From assembly GCA_014706295.1 (NCBI GenBank), contig JACSVZ010000024.1, positions 2,349,136 through 2,413,135 on the forward strand: a stretch of 64,000 nucleotides of DNA, given 5' to 3'. Shown in pieces: positions 12,701 to 24,700 of the stretch. The position numbers were made by a program, and so were the translations under genes. This stretch comes from Lycocorax pyrrhopterus obiensis. Taxonomy: Eukaryota > Chordata > Aves > Passeriformes > Paradisaeidae. The notes under the pieces were generated by a model, which did no database searches, was not told the DNA's origin, and saw nothing but the letters and a program-made list of their open reading frames with translations. How positions within the stretch are numbered: the first letter of the stretch is position 1; every line of letters begins with the position of its first letter.

Positions 12701-15700
12701 AACACAGTGCAATTTTTTTTTTTTAATTCAGGAAAGGTCTGTAATCATCCAGTCTGAACCACTAGCTTTTTAAACTGTGTTTCTTACAACTGGAAGTTTA
12801 GCAAGAATAATGCTTCTAAGAGCAGAGGAAATTGTCACCTAATCCAATTCCAGTGCTGGCTTGGGCTCAGTTCCTGTGGTGTGTGTTGTGCTTTGAGAAG
12901 GGCACATCACTCATTTCCATTAGTGGTGCACATGATGAGCAACAGCTTTGTGATCAACCAACATCTTGGTAAGAGGAGGATTTTATTTATTCTGATTTCT
13001 TTTTATAGAAAAGAGTATAAAACCAGCTGAAATCTTTGAAAACAACAGCTTAGAGGGTTTCCTGCCACAGTGTGGTAGTGACCGATAACTTACGCGTAAG
13101 TCTGAAGTATTCCGTCCTCTTGTGTGCACTCTGGGCTTTGGCCATCAGGCACAAAGGGATTTGAGGAGCTGAAGGTTCTGTCTAGGTGATCGTGTTTAAC
13201 ACTAAAACCAGACCTAATCTCCACAAATTTTCTAAGTTTCCTTTGTTAAATTAAAATTTTATCCCATCACACTGAGTGACAGTGCAAATGATGTAAGTGT
13301 TGGAAAAGACACTCAGATCCAGAGCTGTTTTTTGATCCGGGGCTCCTTGCTTCTTGTGTTTCACACGACAGTGTATACTCTAGTTTTGCCCTGCTCATTG
13401 AGGGGACAAAGAGAATGGATACTTACCTTGTTTTTTCCAAGCTTTTGAAGATATGTTCTCCATTACTTTTTTCTCTCTTGCCATCCATGAAGCCATCCAT
13501 GCTGGTTATCACCCTAGCATCTCCTTCACAAGAGAACAAGAGCTAATACAGCATTCATGATGTTGAAACGTTACGCATTTATAGTTTCTTCCTTCTGATA
13601 TCATTGCTGTGTCAGCTGTTGAGGAGTGTTCCTCTGATTCCTTCTGAACATGGTCACATGGCTCTGGATCTTTCCTGAGTGGCAGTAAGGAGCCTGGAAC
13701 TTCTGTTGTGTTTGTGTGGTTCGGGTGGTGTATTCTAGCATGGACTCAGCAGTGCCAAATCCCAACTGCTTGAGGATCTTATCTCAGTTCAGTATCATGA
13801 GATTCATTTGTAGCATTTGACTCTTGAGTTTTTGAGTTTCCCGCATAACCGTTGTCATAAGTGGTTTTCCTCATTTGTTTGTTAGCTCTTTCCTTTCAGA
13901 CTGCATATAAAGAAACCAGAGCCCTCACAGAGCCCTCCTTTTTCCTGACTCTAAGAATTTGCATTCTCCTGCTGGTCTAGTCTTTCCTTTCCCCATCACA
14001 CCTTAATTTCCACAGGACTATTTCATAATTTGGTCAAAACCTTTTTTTGAAAACAACAGTATATAAACCTTGTTTACATCTTCCTATTTGTCTTCAGTAA
14101 TTCTGGCAGATTCGTAGAATCACAGAATGGTTTGGGTTGGAAGGGACCCTAAAGCTCATCTCGCTCCACCCCCTGCCATGGGCAGGGACACCTTCCACTA
14201 TCCCAGGTTGCTCCAAGCCCCGTCCAACCTGGCCTTGGACACTTCCAGGGATCCAGGGGCAGCCACAGCTTCTCTGGGCAGCCTGTGCCAGGGCCTGCCC
14301 ACCCTCACAGGGAACAGTTTTCTCCTTATATCTAATCTAACCCTGCCCTCCTTCAGCCTAAGGCCATTCAAAACCCATGTGAATGCCTTTTCTCAAGTAT
14401 TATTTTTAAGTATTATCTTAATCAGAGATACAGGAAGCTGTACTAGAGATACTTAGCCCAGGCTGCTCTTCAGTCTGGAAAGGAACAGCTGAGAGAGATG
14501 TTGGGTGTTCTTGAATAGTGAACTGAGGTTCTGCAGTAAATGCGTTTCCTGTCCTTTTGAAGAGGACAAGAGTTTGCAAAATGAAATTAATAGCAAGCAG
14601 ATCTGTGGCCAAATAGTGGAGAAGGTGCTTCAGCTATTGCTAGGTGATCTATGAAATTATTTGTGTAAAATTCTGTGAATGCATAGTTTACGTGGGTTCT
14701 TAAAGCAGTTTAGGTACGTGGCTGTTTAAGTGGTTGGCAAGCATGGCTCAGGAAGTCTTTGAGTTGGTAACTGATGGAAACTGGGAGAGTTTCCCTGTGT
14801 GAGGCACCTGATACTGGTTACTGAAGGCAGTTTTTATTTTGCAGAAGGTTCCTTGCTCTGGGTTTGTCACTTTGATCTGCTTGATACAATTCCACAAGAA
14901 TGTGAAAGATAAGTAAAGTTCTTGACACCACATAGCAGCAGCACTGCCCTCCTGATTGAATAGTGCTTTCCTTTTCCAGGTGAAATGGTGTTGGGAAACA
15001 TAAATACAGTATTTTGGGCCACTGTGTAAATAGTTTGCGGCTTGTATGCAGGTTTTGAAGAGTATAATTTTAATCAAAGTTCATCTTACAATAAGAAAAC
15101 AAAAACAAAACGCACACAAAAAAAAAAAAACAACACCAAAACCTCAACACCCCAATTAAAATATTAAGAGTATGAAAACAGCCCATTTTGTAACTCCCCA
15201 TCCATTGTACAGATGGTTAACAACAGTTCTGGAGTAAATGCCAATCTCAATTTCCTAGTCATTTCTCCTCATCCATGAATATGCCCACTTTCTCTTGCAA
15301 AAAGTCAACTCACTTGGCTAATAAACATCAGTTTTACCCAAATACCATGTCATCTTCTTTCCCAGGGCATTTAGCTCTTCTTAAGTAGAACAGAAGCTCA
15401 TTGAGTGCTTGGTTGTATTCTGTCAAACAAGACGTTCTTCCAGCACAGTCATTGTCATCTTGGGATTTTTACCAAGACTGAAAGGAGCAGATTATGTCTT
15501 TTCCAAAGCAAGGTCTATCTTTAATCCAATAAAAAAATGTTTCTCTGGCTTTTGAAGAACCATCATCCCCACATATCGTCAGTTTCCCAAAGGATAAGAA
15601 ATGCTGAGTGTTGATGTGCAGACAAGATAGATGACTATTCTGGGCTGGCTGTTACCCATTTCCTATCTATGCTAGTTCTGCTCAGCAATGCAACTCCTGC

Positions 15701-18700
15701 AGCGTCCTGAGGAGGGAACGCGGAGAGGCAGGTGCTGATCTCTTTTCCTGGGTATCCAGTGATAGGATGTGTGTGAGGTCACATCTGCAGTGCTGTGTCC
15801 AGCTCTGGGCTCCTCAGTACAGGAGAGACGTGGACTCCTGGAGCGGGGCCAGCAGAGGCTGTGGAGATGAGGAAGGGCCTGGAGCATCTCCCTGCTGGGG
15901 AAAGGCTGAGAGAGCTGGGGCTGTTCAGCCTCGAGAGGAGACACAGCTGAGAGGAGTCCTCAGCCCTGTGTGTCCCTGTCTGCAGGGAGAGCTCCAGGCA
16001 AGGCCCAGGCTCTGCTCCATGGGGCCCAGCAATGGCACAAGAGGAACAGGCAGGAACTGATCCCAAGAAGTTCCAGCTGGACATGAGGAAGAAACAAGCC
16101 CTGGTGCAGTGACTGAGCCCTGGAACAGGCTGCCCAGAGGGGGTGTGGAGTCTCCCTCACTGGAGATATTCCAGAGCCATCTGGACACAATCCTGTGGTT
16201 GTGCAGGGAGGTAGGACCAGATGATCCACTGTGGTCCCTTCCAACCTGAATCAGTCTGTGATTCTGTGACAGCTGCATCACGGGAGGTCCAGAGTGGACA
16301 TTAGGAGACATCTCTTTACTGAGAGGGTGGTCAGACACTGAACACATTTCCCAGAGAGCTGGTGGGTGCCCCAGGCCTGTCAGGGTTTAGGAGCATTTGG
16401 ACAGTGCCTTTAATAACATGCTTTAGCTTTTAGTCAGCCCTGGACAGGCCGTTGGACTGGCTGGTCATTGTAGGTCCATTCCACATGAAATATTCCACCA
16501 TTTTCCCGGTCAGAACTTGACTTTGCTGTATGTTGTTTCCAGATCACTCCTGAAATACACTTCAAAATTAGCAGCATCAGTTGATATCTGCATTTCTGAT
16601 GGACAGGGGTTTAAGCAATAGGTTGCTGAACTGTTAAGTGTAGAAAACTGGTCTTTGAGTTCTCTTAGAGTGCCTGGCTGAAGGTGCCTGGGGTTTGCAG
16701 TTTGTCACTCCTTTTATCAGTTCTTTACTTTCTGACACTTCTTTGAGTTCCTTGAACTCACTGTTAGAGAAGAAAAGCTCTAGTGTGGTATATCCTCTCA
16801 TCTTTTCTCTGATCCAAAGAATTCCTTTAATGATACTGGTAATGCTCATGTTCTCCTTGCCAGTCAGCTCTGTTAATTCTCTGGAAGATTTCACATCTCC
16901 CCGGAAGCTTTGGCGATTCAGGAGGCAGTCAGAACATCCTGTGTCTCAGTCAAACTCACCCAGCTAGTGACTATCACAATCAGTGCATTCACAGGTGTTA
17001 TTTTCAGGTCACTTGCAGGATGCTGCCCTGGGGAGGCACTGGGGACTGTGATGCACCATCTGGAAGGTACAAAAGAGCTGCTTGTTTCTCATTTTCAAAC
17101 ACAAGCACTTGTGCTGGAGCCAAGTTGTGATTGGAGAGCATTGCCCTTGGGGCAGTGCTAAGGGCTATCCCTGTGTGTTCTGTAGAGAGGACAATCTGCT
17201 GGCCTCAAGTAATTCTTCATCTTCCAGAACAGTGTAGGAAAATTAGTTTAGTGGATATTTTAGCACATTAGTTAGTGGAAAAGGACTTTTTTCTTTTAAC
17301 ATTGGACGTAAGAGGGGAGAAAACTGCTCTGCTGTAACAGCATAGGGCCAGCTTTCTAACAAACTTTCTTCTAGGAGATTTTTGCAAGAGATTTCCTTTC
17401 ATGTTTTACTCCTTGATCCATGAGGTGAGAGGTGTGATGGGGCAGAGCTTGTGAAGGGTGACTGATACTTCCAAATCCAGGCATTACTTCTGATCTTTGG
17501 TGACTCTGGAGCTAATTAATTTTGAATACAGAACTGGAAAATCTTTCTACTTTTTTCACTAAAAGGCTTTTCAAGTATCTAACTTGGGCAGCCTGAACTG
17601 TGACATTGACTTTAAATGTTCCGAAGGAGTTTTCTGTCAGAAATTACTTCTGTGAATTTGTTTTCACGGTATCATAATCAGTATTTACAGCCTTCCTGTG
17701 TTCAGTGTTTTGCAGGAATGGTAGATGGGGGAAATACTGCCTACAAAGGATTCTCAGTCCAAAAGAAGCCAGAGTATAGGTAGATTTTTCAAGCACTTTA
17801 GTTCATAACTGAAGGCACTACTTTGTAATACTGCTGGGCTTGGTTTATCTGTTCAAAATAAAATTGAGGGTAAAGGCAGAGTAAAAATAAGAGCAAGGGT
17901 GAAACTAAAAGTAGAGGGAGCAATGAAAAAGCAGAGCTGGTATATGGCAAAATATGACCATCAGACAGGATTCAACTGTGCTAGAGCTCATGGGGGCTGT
18001 CCTGTGACCTGACAGGTACAGGGAGGAAGTTGCTAAAATGTGTTAGGACAGGCTGACCATTGAGTATCCAGGAAGAGATCACTGAAAGGAAAAACAGAGG
18101 CCAGACTGGGTAAGAAGCAGACTTGGAAAATGAATTTATTGAAAGGTTTACCTATTTGGAAACAAAAGAAAAAAATGGGGAAGTAGTTGTTGTTTGATCA
18201 GAGTAAGGCTGGTGTGTGAAAATTACCAAAAGTTGTATTGCAGAGTAACCAGAACTTGGCAATTTCAGAGGAAGGGGGGAAAACAAGTTTTCCAGTGCTC
18301 AGAGGCAGAAAGAGGGAATACTGAGAAGTGGACAGGAATCCATGAAAGGAACCTGTCCTTCAGTGAACGCTGAGCACTGAGATCTGCAGGGAGCGCGGGA
18401 GGAGACAGCAGTGCTTAGGTGTAGCCTGGCTGTAAGTTGCTCAAGCAGTACCGAAGAGGAGGCGCTTCCCTGGCTGTGCTGGAGGGACTTCAACTCATCA
18501 CACAGACTCGCTCCCACCTTTGAGCGCATTTCTGCTTGGTGGTCTGTCTCCCACATCACCGTAATCCCATTTTAGTGGTGAAGTCACCACTTCAGCAGAT
18601 TGTGCTGGAGCTTAGCATCCTCTGCTTTTGCTGCTGCTATTTGTTCATCCAAAACAATAAGAGTCAATATTAACCATATACTTGTTAGGGTGGTATATCC

Positions 18701-21700
18701 ACAGTCTTTGAGAAGGGCCTGACAAGAAAACTTGTGGAAGTCCCAAGTGGTCGATTCAGAAAGGGCCAGAGAGATCTGGGCAGGCTGGTGTAGTGGATTG
18801 GAAACAAGACAGGAAAATGCTTGGGAAAGAAATGAAGCAGAAATAACAGGAGACTGTATTCTTATGTGAAATTATTGAGGGGAGTTGACCTTGCAACACA
18901 GAAGAAACCATCAAAGGTAAGGCATACCCCAGAAACGTGAACATCTATATTTAACCCCTTCAAACAACTTCAGCTACCAGTGACCTTTCTTTCTTCTCCA
19001 GCCACCCAGAGAACCTCACTGCCCATTGTCACTGTTCCTGGGCTGGCTCCATGCACTGAACAGAATGGGAACATGATCTCTGCGGAGTTCCTCAGCTGGG
19101 CAGCAGTGCAGCCAAGAACTAGGTCACTGCTGCTTGCCTGGAAAGCTGGTCCAGCCTTAGAGACAAGCAGCAGAGATGTTATCTGTGAGGAAGTACTAGA
19201 GATGCAGATTCTGAGGTATCTGAGCAGAAAAAGATCCTTTACTGCCAAGAGCCCAAGGATCCTGTGTGGTGCAGGGCAAGGTATTGGTACCACAGCAGCA
19301 TCCTGGGTTTGAGCACTGTGAATGCCCAGTGTGTTTCTGCTAGACCCCGTTGGTTCACCCGTGTGCTGGCCTTGTCTCGCTGTGATCTGCTGAGTACCTC
19401 GGGCCTCTGTGCTCCCTTTGCACAGGTGGGAATAACACTGCTGGCAGGTGAATCTGCTCCACAGGAGGTGAGCAGGAGCAGTAGGGCTAGGGGAGCTGGT
19501 CTGCTGTTTGTGTGGAATGTGGTGGGGGAGGACCATGGTGCCGAAGGGCAGGGGTCCCTCTAGGACTGCAGTCTCTTCTGTGTCACCTGTGTTGGCAGGG
19601 AAGTGTGATCATAGGTGAGTGTGGAGGAACGCTGGCTATTGGCCAGCACTTTTATAATATTACAGGTGTGTGCAGAGCCCCTTGGAGGTTTTTGCCATTA
19701 CCAGCCTAGAGGGGAAAGGTGGTAGAAGTTTCTGTTCCTCTCAGCAGCCAAGGGTAGAGATGTGCTATTTTGAGGGTGACTTGAGAAAACAGACCCCTTG
19801 AGCAAACAGTCCCAGCCTATCCCCATCTCTAGTTGTTGGTCTCTTGCTGCCTCATATCATGTGCTCTCAGGAGTTACTCTGTTTATTGTGTAAATCAGAT
19901 GGTTTTCACCTGGAGAGGTAAAGCTTGAGATGCTTCATGTCCTGTTACCTTCAATCTTACCATAAAAAAAATCTTGGTTTATGTGTTGTCAGAAGGAATC
20001 TGCAGGGAGGAAAAGAAAATTATGGGATTTTCGTATTTTCCCCAAAATACGTCTGCTAACATTTGTGTAGGTTTGGTCTGTAGCTCAAGCAGCTCTAATA
20101 CTAATAAAAATTTTATTAAATGTTTTGATACTATATTTTTCCTTTCTTTATTTTTCAGGGCAGGGAAACCACCACCTGGCTTACACCTGGATGTAGTCAA
20201 AGGAGACAAACTCATTGAGGTATGGAAGTAGGGTTTGATGGATTTGGTGTATCATGTACATGGCACCAGCAGTAGAACATTCCCCATCATTTTCCACACT
20301 TACTCATAAGTATTTCCTTTCTCTCATGTATTCATTGTCTTCAAATCAGTTTGTTTTGCTCTGAAACAATGAGTGAAGTGACTTTTCCCTTGCCTGTGCT
20401 TTAAAGCAGCCTCATGCAATGCAGGGCTTCCATCAGTTACACTTCTTCCCTTTGTATGGCTTGTTTGAGAAACCCGTCTGGTCAGTTTATTTTTTATTTT
20501 GCATTACAGTCAGCTTAAACAGGCATCCTGTATCTTGCAAGAGTGCTGCTCTGTCCTACAGTATGAAATACAGTTTGATTTTTCCTCCCACATTCAGGAT
20601 CCGTGAACAGTGTTGTGATCAGCACAGATACAGCGAGTTATTTTTATTACAGCACCACCTCATTCTCTATTTCGTATTTTGTCTTACATTACACTGAAAG
20701 TAATAAATAAAGAAAAGTCTCTTTACCATGGTTGACGGAGAGAACCCAAAACAGTGAGTATATTTCAGCTGTGGAGAGACTCCTAACGTGAAGCTGACTG
20801 AAACAGAAATGTTTCTGGGCAGCAAAGCTTTGTAAAGCTGAGCCAACTTTTCTGAACAAAAATTTGGAAAATGAAGAAATCAGTGTTATATCAAGATCTA
20901 GACAGCTTAAGATCTTGGCTGGTATTTAGTGTATGCTACCACATGGAACAGTATTAAGTGTTCCTTCTTGTATCTAGCAGGAGAGATTTACTGTTTGGAA
21001 TTTTGTTAAGTTACCAGTGTATTTGCAGTGAATAGGAAAGTAGATAGAGATGTCACAAATAGGTGCCTCACAAATAAACTTGTGTTTTTTCAGGCCAGAA
21101 ATGAGGTTTTTCTTTATAAACATGGCTTTTCTTTATAGTCCATTGCTTTTTTTGACAGAGTGCTCTTACTCTGGATTTAAAGGCAGAAAACTGACAAAGT
21201 CAGTCTTGACCTAAGAGATCTGTGGTCAGCCTTAACTGGAAAGGAGTTAGATGGTACACAGGTAGTGCACACATTCACTGCATCTTCAGAGCAGCTCTTT
21301 GCCTCATACCAGGCATGGCTGTGTTGGTTCATACCAGCGCTCAGGACACTCTCTCTCAGCAGCACTTCGCAGCACTTCTCAAACCCTTTGCACTGTGTTC
21401 CCGTGTTCTGCCTCTCGTGCTACTGTTACACGTTCAGAATCATGTTCCGAGCTCAGAGAGCTGCAGTAGGATTGTTCCTGAGTTCAGTCGTCTCAATGCC
21501 ATCCTGGCAGCAGCACCTGGGGTAGGGACTGCTCTTGGCACTGAGTTTTCCAGTATCTCTTTCAGGCCATGAATGAGATTTAAGGAGCAAAGCTACGTAG
21601 CAGTGACTTTGGGGTTTTTGGTATGTGGCAGGTGACCAAGCATAATGCAGCCTTCCCACGTGGGGGATTGATTCTGTGGGGTTTTTCATGTCATGTTTCT

Positions 21701-24700
21701 TTTGGATGTTTGAGTGTGGACAGAGCTTTAGGATAAAGAGTTCACATGAACTGCTGAATGGCTCCTCAGCTGCCAGGTGAATGTCCACCATGGGAGTCCT
21801 GGTCAGGACTGGAAAAAAAAAGAAAAATGCCACATGGAAGCTGAGGATGCACCACAGGTTTTAGCAATGGATGAGTAAATGTGTTTATAAATTGACAGCC
21901 AGGACCATTGTCCTGGTGCTGTCAGACTCTGAGGCTGTGCTGCCCACAGCTGACAGGCCCAAGCTGGCTCTGTGAGCCTGGTGTCTTGTCTGTTTTGGAA
22001 AGGTGGGTGGTACAAGCATCCCAATTCCCTCTTCCTACCATCAGCTCTTGATAACCTAAAGAGGTGCTCTTTGCTGCCACACAGAGCACTGAGCGCTGTT
22101 AGCAGCCACTGCCACTCTGCTGTCTGGGTACTCGGAGGTTCAGTGGAGGGTGGGATCACACAGAGGTTGGGGAGTGCCTGTGGAGCTGTGTTTTACCTGC
22201 TGCTGCTGGCTGTCAGCGTTGCTGAGCTCGGTGAGGCACAGCTCGCCTGCCCTCAGCGTGCGAGGCTGGCCCGGCGCAGGACCTGTGTGTGCCACAGAGG
22301 CCTGGTTGGCTGCCACCCTTGGGGCTGTGGGGCACCGTGGGAAGAGCTGGCTCTGTGGGCAGCTCTGGCAGGCTGTTCCATGGAGCACACACGCCTGCCC
22401 GCGTAGCTGCATTGTGGCCTTGCACTGTGTACAGGTGATGGCTTTAATCCTCTCGCCTGTGGTGGTTACCTGAAACAAGTTCCTGTGTGTATGCATGGCA
22501 ACTGTGCAGCAGTGAACAGCGCTTGGATGTGATCCTTGTGCTTCCCTGTTCAATACACATGGCAGAGAGTTTTTCAGTTTTGTCTTTTCTGGTAGGCAGC
22601 AGAAACCAAGGAAGACCATTGTTAAATCCTGTGGGTTACTGAGCACTTGATACTAACCGAGCCATCAGTGTCCCAGCCTCGTGCAGAGGCCTGAGGGTCA
22701 CCCTGTGATCGCTGGGTCTGCAAAGTGCAACAGCAAAACAAGCCATGCAGTGTTTAAGCTCAGTGTGTGAAGGAAGACACTGGGTTATAGCTCAGAGGCA
22801 CAGAACATTTTGGAAACGTTATCTTGAATTAAAGGCAATAAAATTATTTTCTCTGTTGATGATTTGTTGCAATATTTCCATGAATTTGTGTCTTTGTGAA
22901 ATCTCTTGGAAGTCAGGGCAGTATTGTTTGTGTGTAACAGGTGCAAATGAAAACTTAAAGGATGCTTTTGGTTTCAGTTGTGGGCAAGAATGAGAAATGG
23001 TTTGATCAATTTTTATGGTAATTGAAATTGTGAGGTAACTGCTTGCGGAGCTGAGCACTGTGGAGGAATAAATCAGCTTCCACCTGTTATCAGAGCTGTG
23101 TTTATATAGGACTTGCTTTCAAATTTGCAATAAAAGGAAAAGTTAATACTCATCTTTTTCACAGTGTGGAATCATAGAATTCACTAGTGCAAAAGAGTTG
23201 AGCGTGGGAAGAGTCAGAGTGCTAAACTGAATGAGTAAGGAACTCCAGATTATGGGATATCAATCCAATGCTAGGAAATTAAATCCCCGGAAAACCTAAC
23301 CAGGGTTCCTCGAAAGATGTGATGTAACAAGCAGTTATGGTGTTCTTGGATGAACAGCTGGATGAAACAGCTCTAATCTTAAGGGAAAATATCAGTAAGA
23401 CTCATGGATTGATGGTTAGGAAATGCAAGGAGAAGCCTCACAAAGGCACACTGATGTGTAGAGCATACAGGGAGGAAGTGGGGGGGTCTGTTTACAGGTG
23501 GAATAAAAAATGAAATAAAATTAAAACAGAAAGGATTGAGGAGACTACATACTAGTTTAAGCTCTTCATCTGTGGCTTATACTTTTTGGTTAACTCTGAG
23601 GGGTCTTGTGAAAACCAGCGTTTGTGAAGAGACAGGAAGTGATGATAAAGTGGCCAGGTGAGAGCAGAACCCAATGAACTCAATATAGTGATTTCTCCTG
23701 GTTTTAATCTGAATATACTGAGGCTTTGAGATGCATTCTCTACACCAGACCAACCGATTCAGGGGAGACACCTGCACGTTTTACATCTCCCAGCTGGAGG
23801 AAAAACACTTGCATTTTGCATTTGCACTTCATTTGTCAATAGAACATGTATTTGCAGGTGAATTGTCAATTGAGCTGTCATTGCTGCCTTATTAAATGAG
23901 ATGTGGACTCACAAAGATTTTTTTTTGTGGTTGAAGTCTAAGTATTGGCACTCTTTGGGATTTTCTGCCAGCCTGTATATCACTGAGGGGATTGATGGAG
24001 TTATCATTCTATCTAGCTGATTGTTTTCACAGAATTGCTTGAAATTTAATAATCTTGTGGTGCTGGTTGAAACTAGCCAGAGGTTTAGAAGTTACTTGGT
24101 TTAGTAGTAGGTGTCAGAGCTGATAAATATACATACCTTGATCACGTAAATACTCTTTTTTTAAGACGGCAGGCCAAAATATGTTAATCAGTAGATTACA
24201 CAAAGCAGTCACTGTCATGAATTGGTGCTTAAATTGTATACCTTGAGTTGGTGGGGAATAAGACATTTAACAGAGTATTACCTGAGGGACCAATCAATTG
24301 TGAAATTGTCATGATGTATACAAGTGTGGAGTCAGGTTGTTCAATTAATTCTTCTAAACATGCAGAAATAAATGCTTAGTACTGAATACCAGATTATGAG
24401 AACTTGCAGCATGGGGCCTGACAGATATTCAGCAGAATGCTGGAAAGTCCAACCTGGAAAATATAGAGCACATGTATGGAGGAAAAAATCAGAAAAAAAA
24501 CCAGTGAGAAAGTGACATGTGACTGTAGCAGTGCTAAAACCTTGGAGTTCATAGTTGGTAGGCAGGTAAATAGATGTGATTTGCAAGGTGATCTGTAGGA
24601 GAAGCTGAGGTCCATATGGGATTTTTGTCCTTGCAGATAAGGCAGGGGAGTATAAATACTGCATCTTGTTCCAGTCTGTGTCCTTATTTTCTGTATGATT

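Larger units (their letters stand above)
6848..20158 (+). other. PPP1R8: PPP1R8 intron 1 (13.3 kb)
   Basis: No coding gene recognised. It contains the right shoulder of the CpG island (to about 7020), a perfect 16-bp-arm inverted repeat at 7352-7390, four CR1 fragments (11.3-12.0, 14.1-14.4, 15.7-16.3 and 16.3-16.5 kb), a 14-bp perfect palindrome at 13088-13101 and a small hairpin at 20032-20051. The rest (7.4-11.3, 12.0-14.1, 16.5-20.0 kb) shows nothing I can name. Mammals carry the H/ACA guide SCARNA1 within PPP1R8, but I could not delimit a homologue here. Confidence 0.75.

Noticed and set aside
6848..20158. SCARNA1 (H/ACA guide RNA) expected in PPP1R8 from mammalian synteny
   Set aside because: I could not delimit a pair of hairpins with H and ACA boxes by eye; not reported as a feature.
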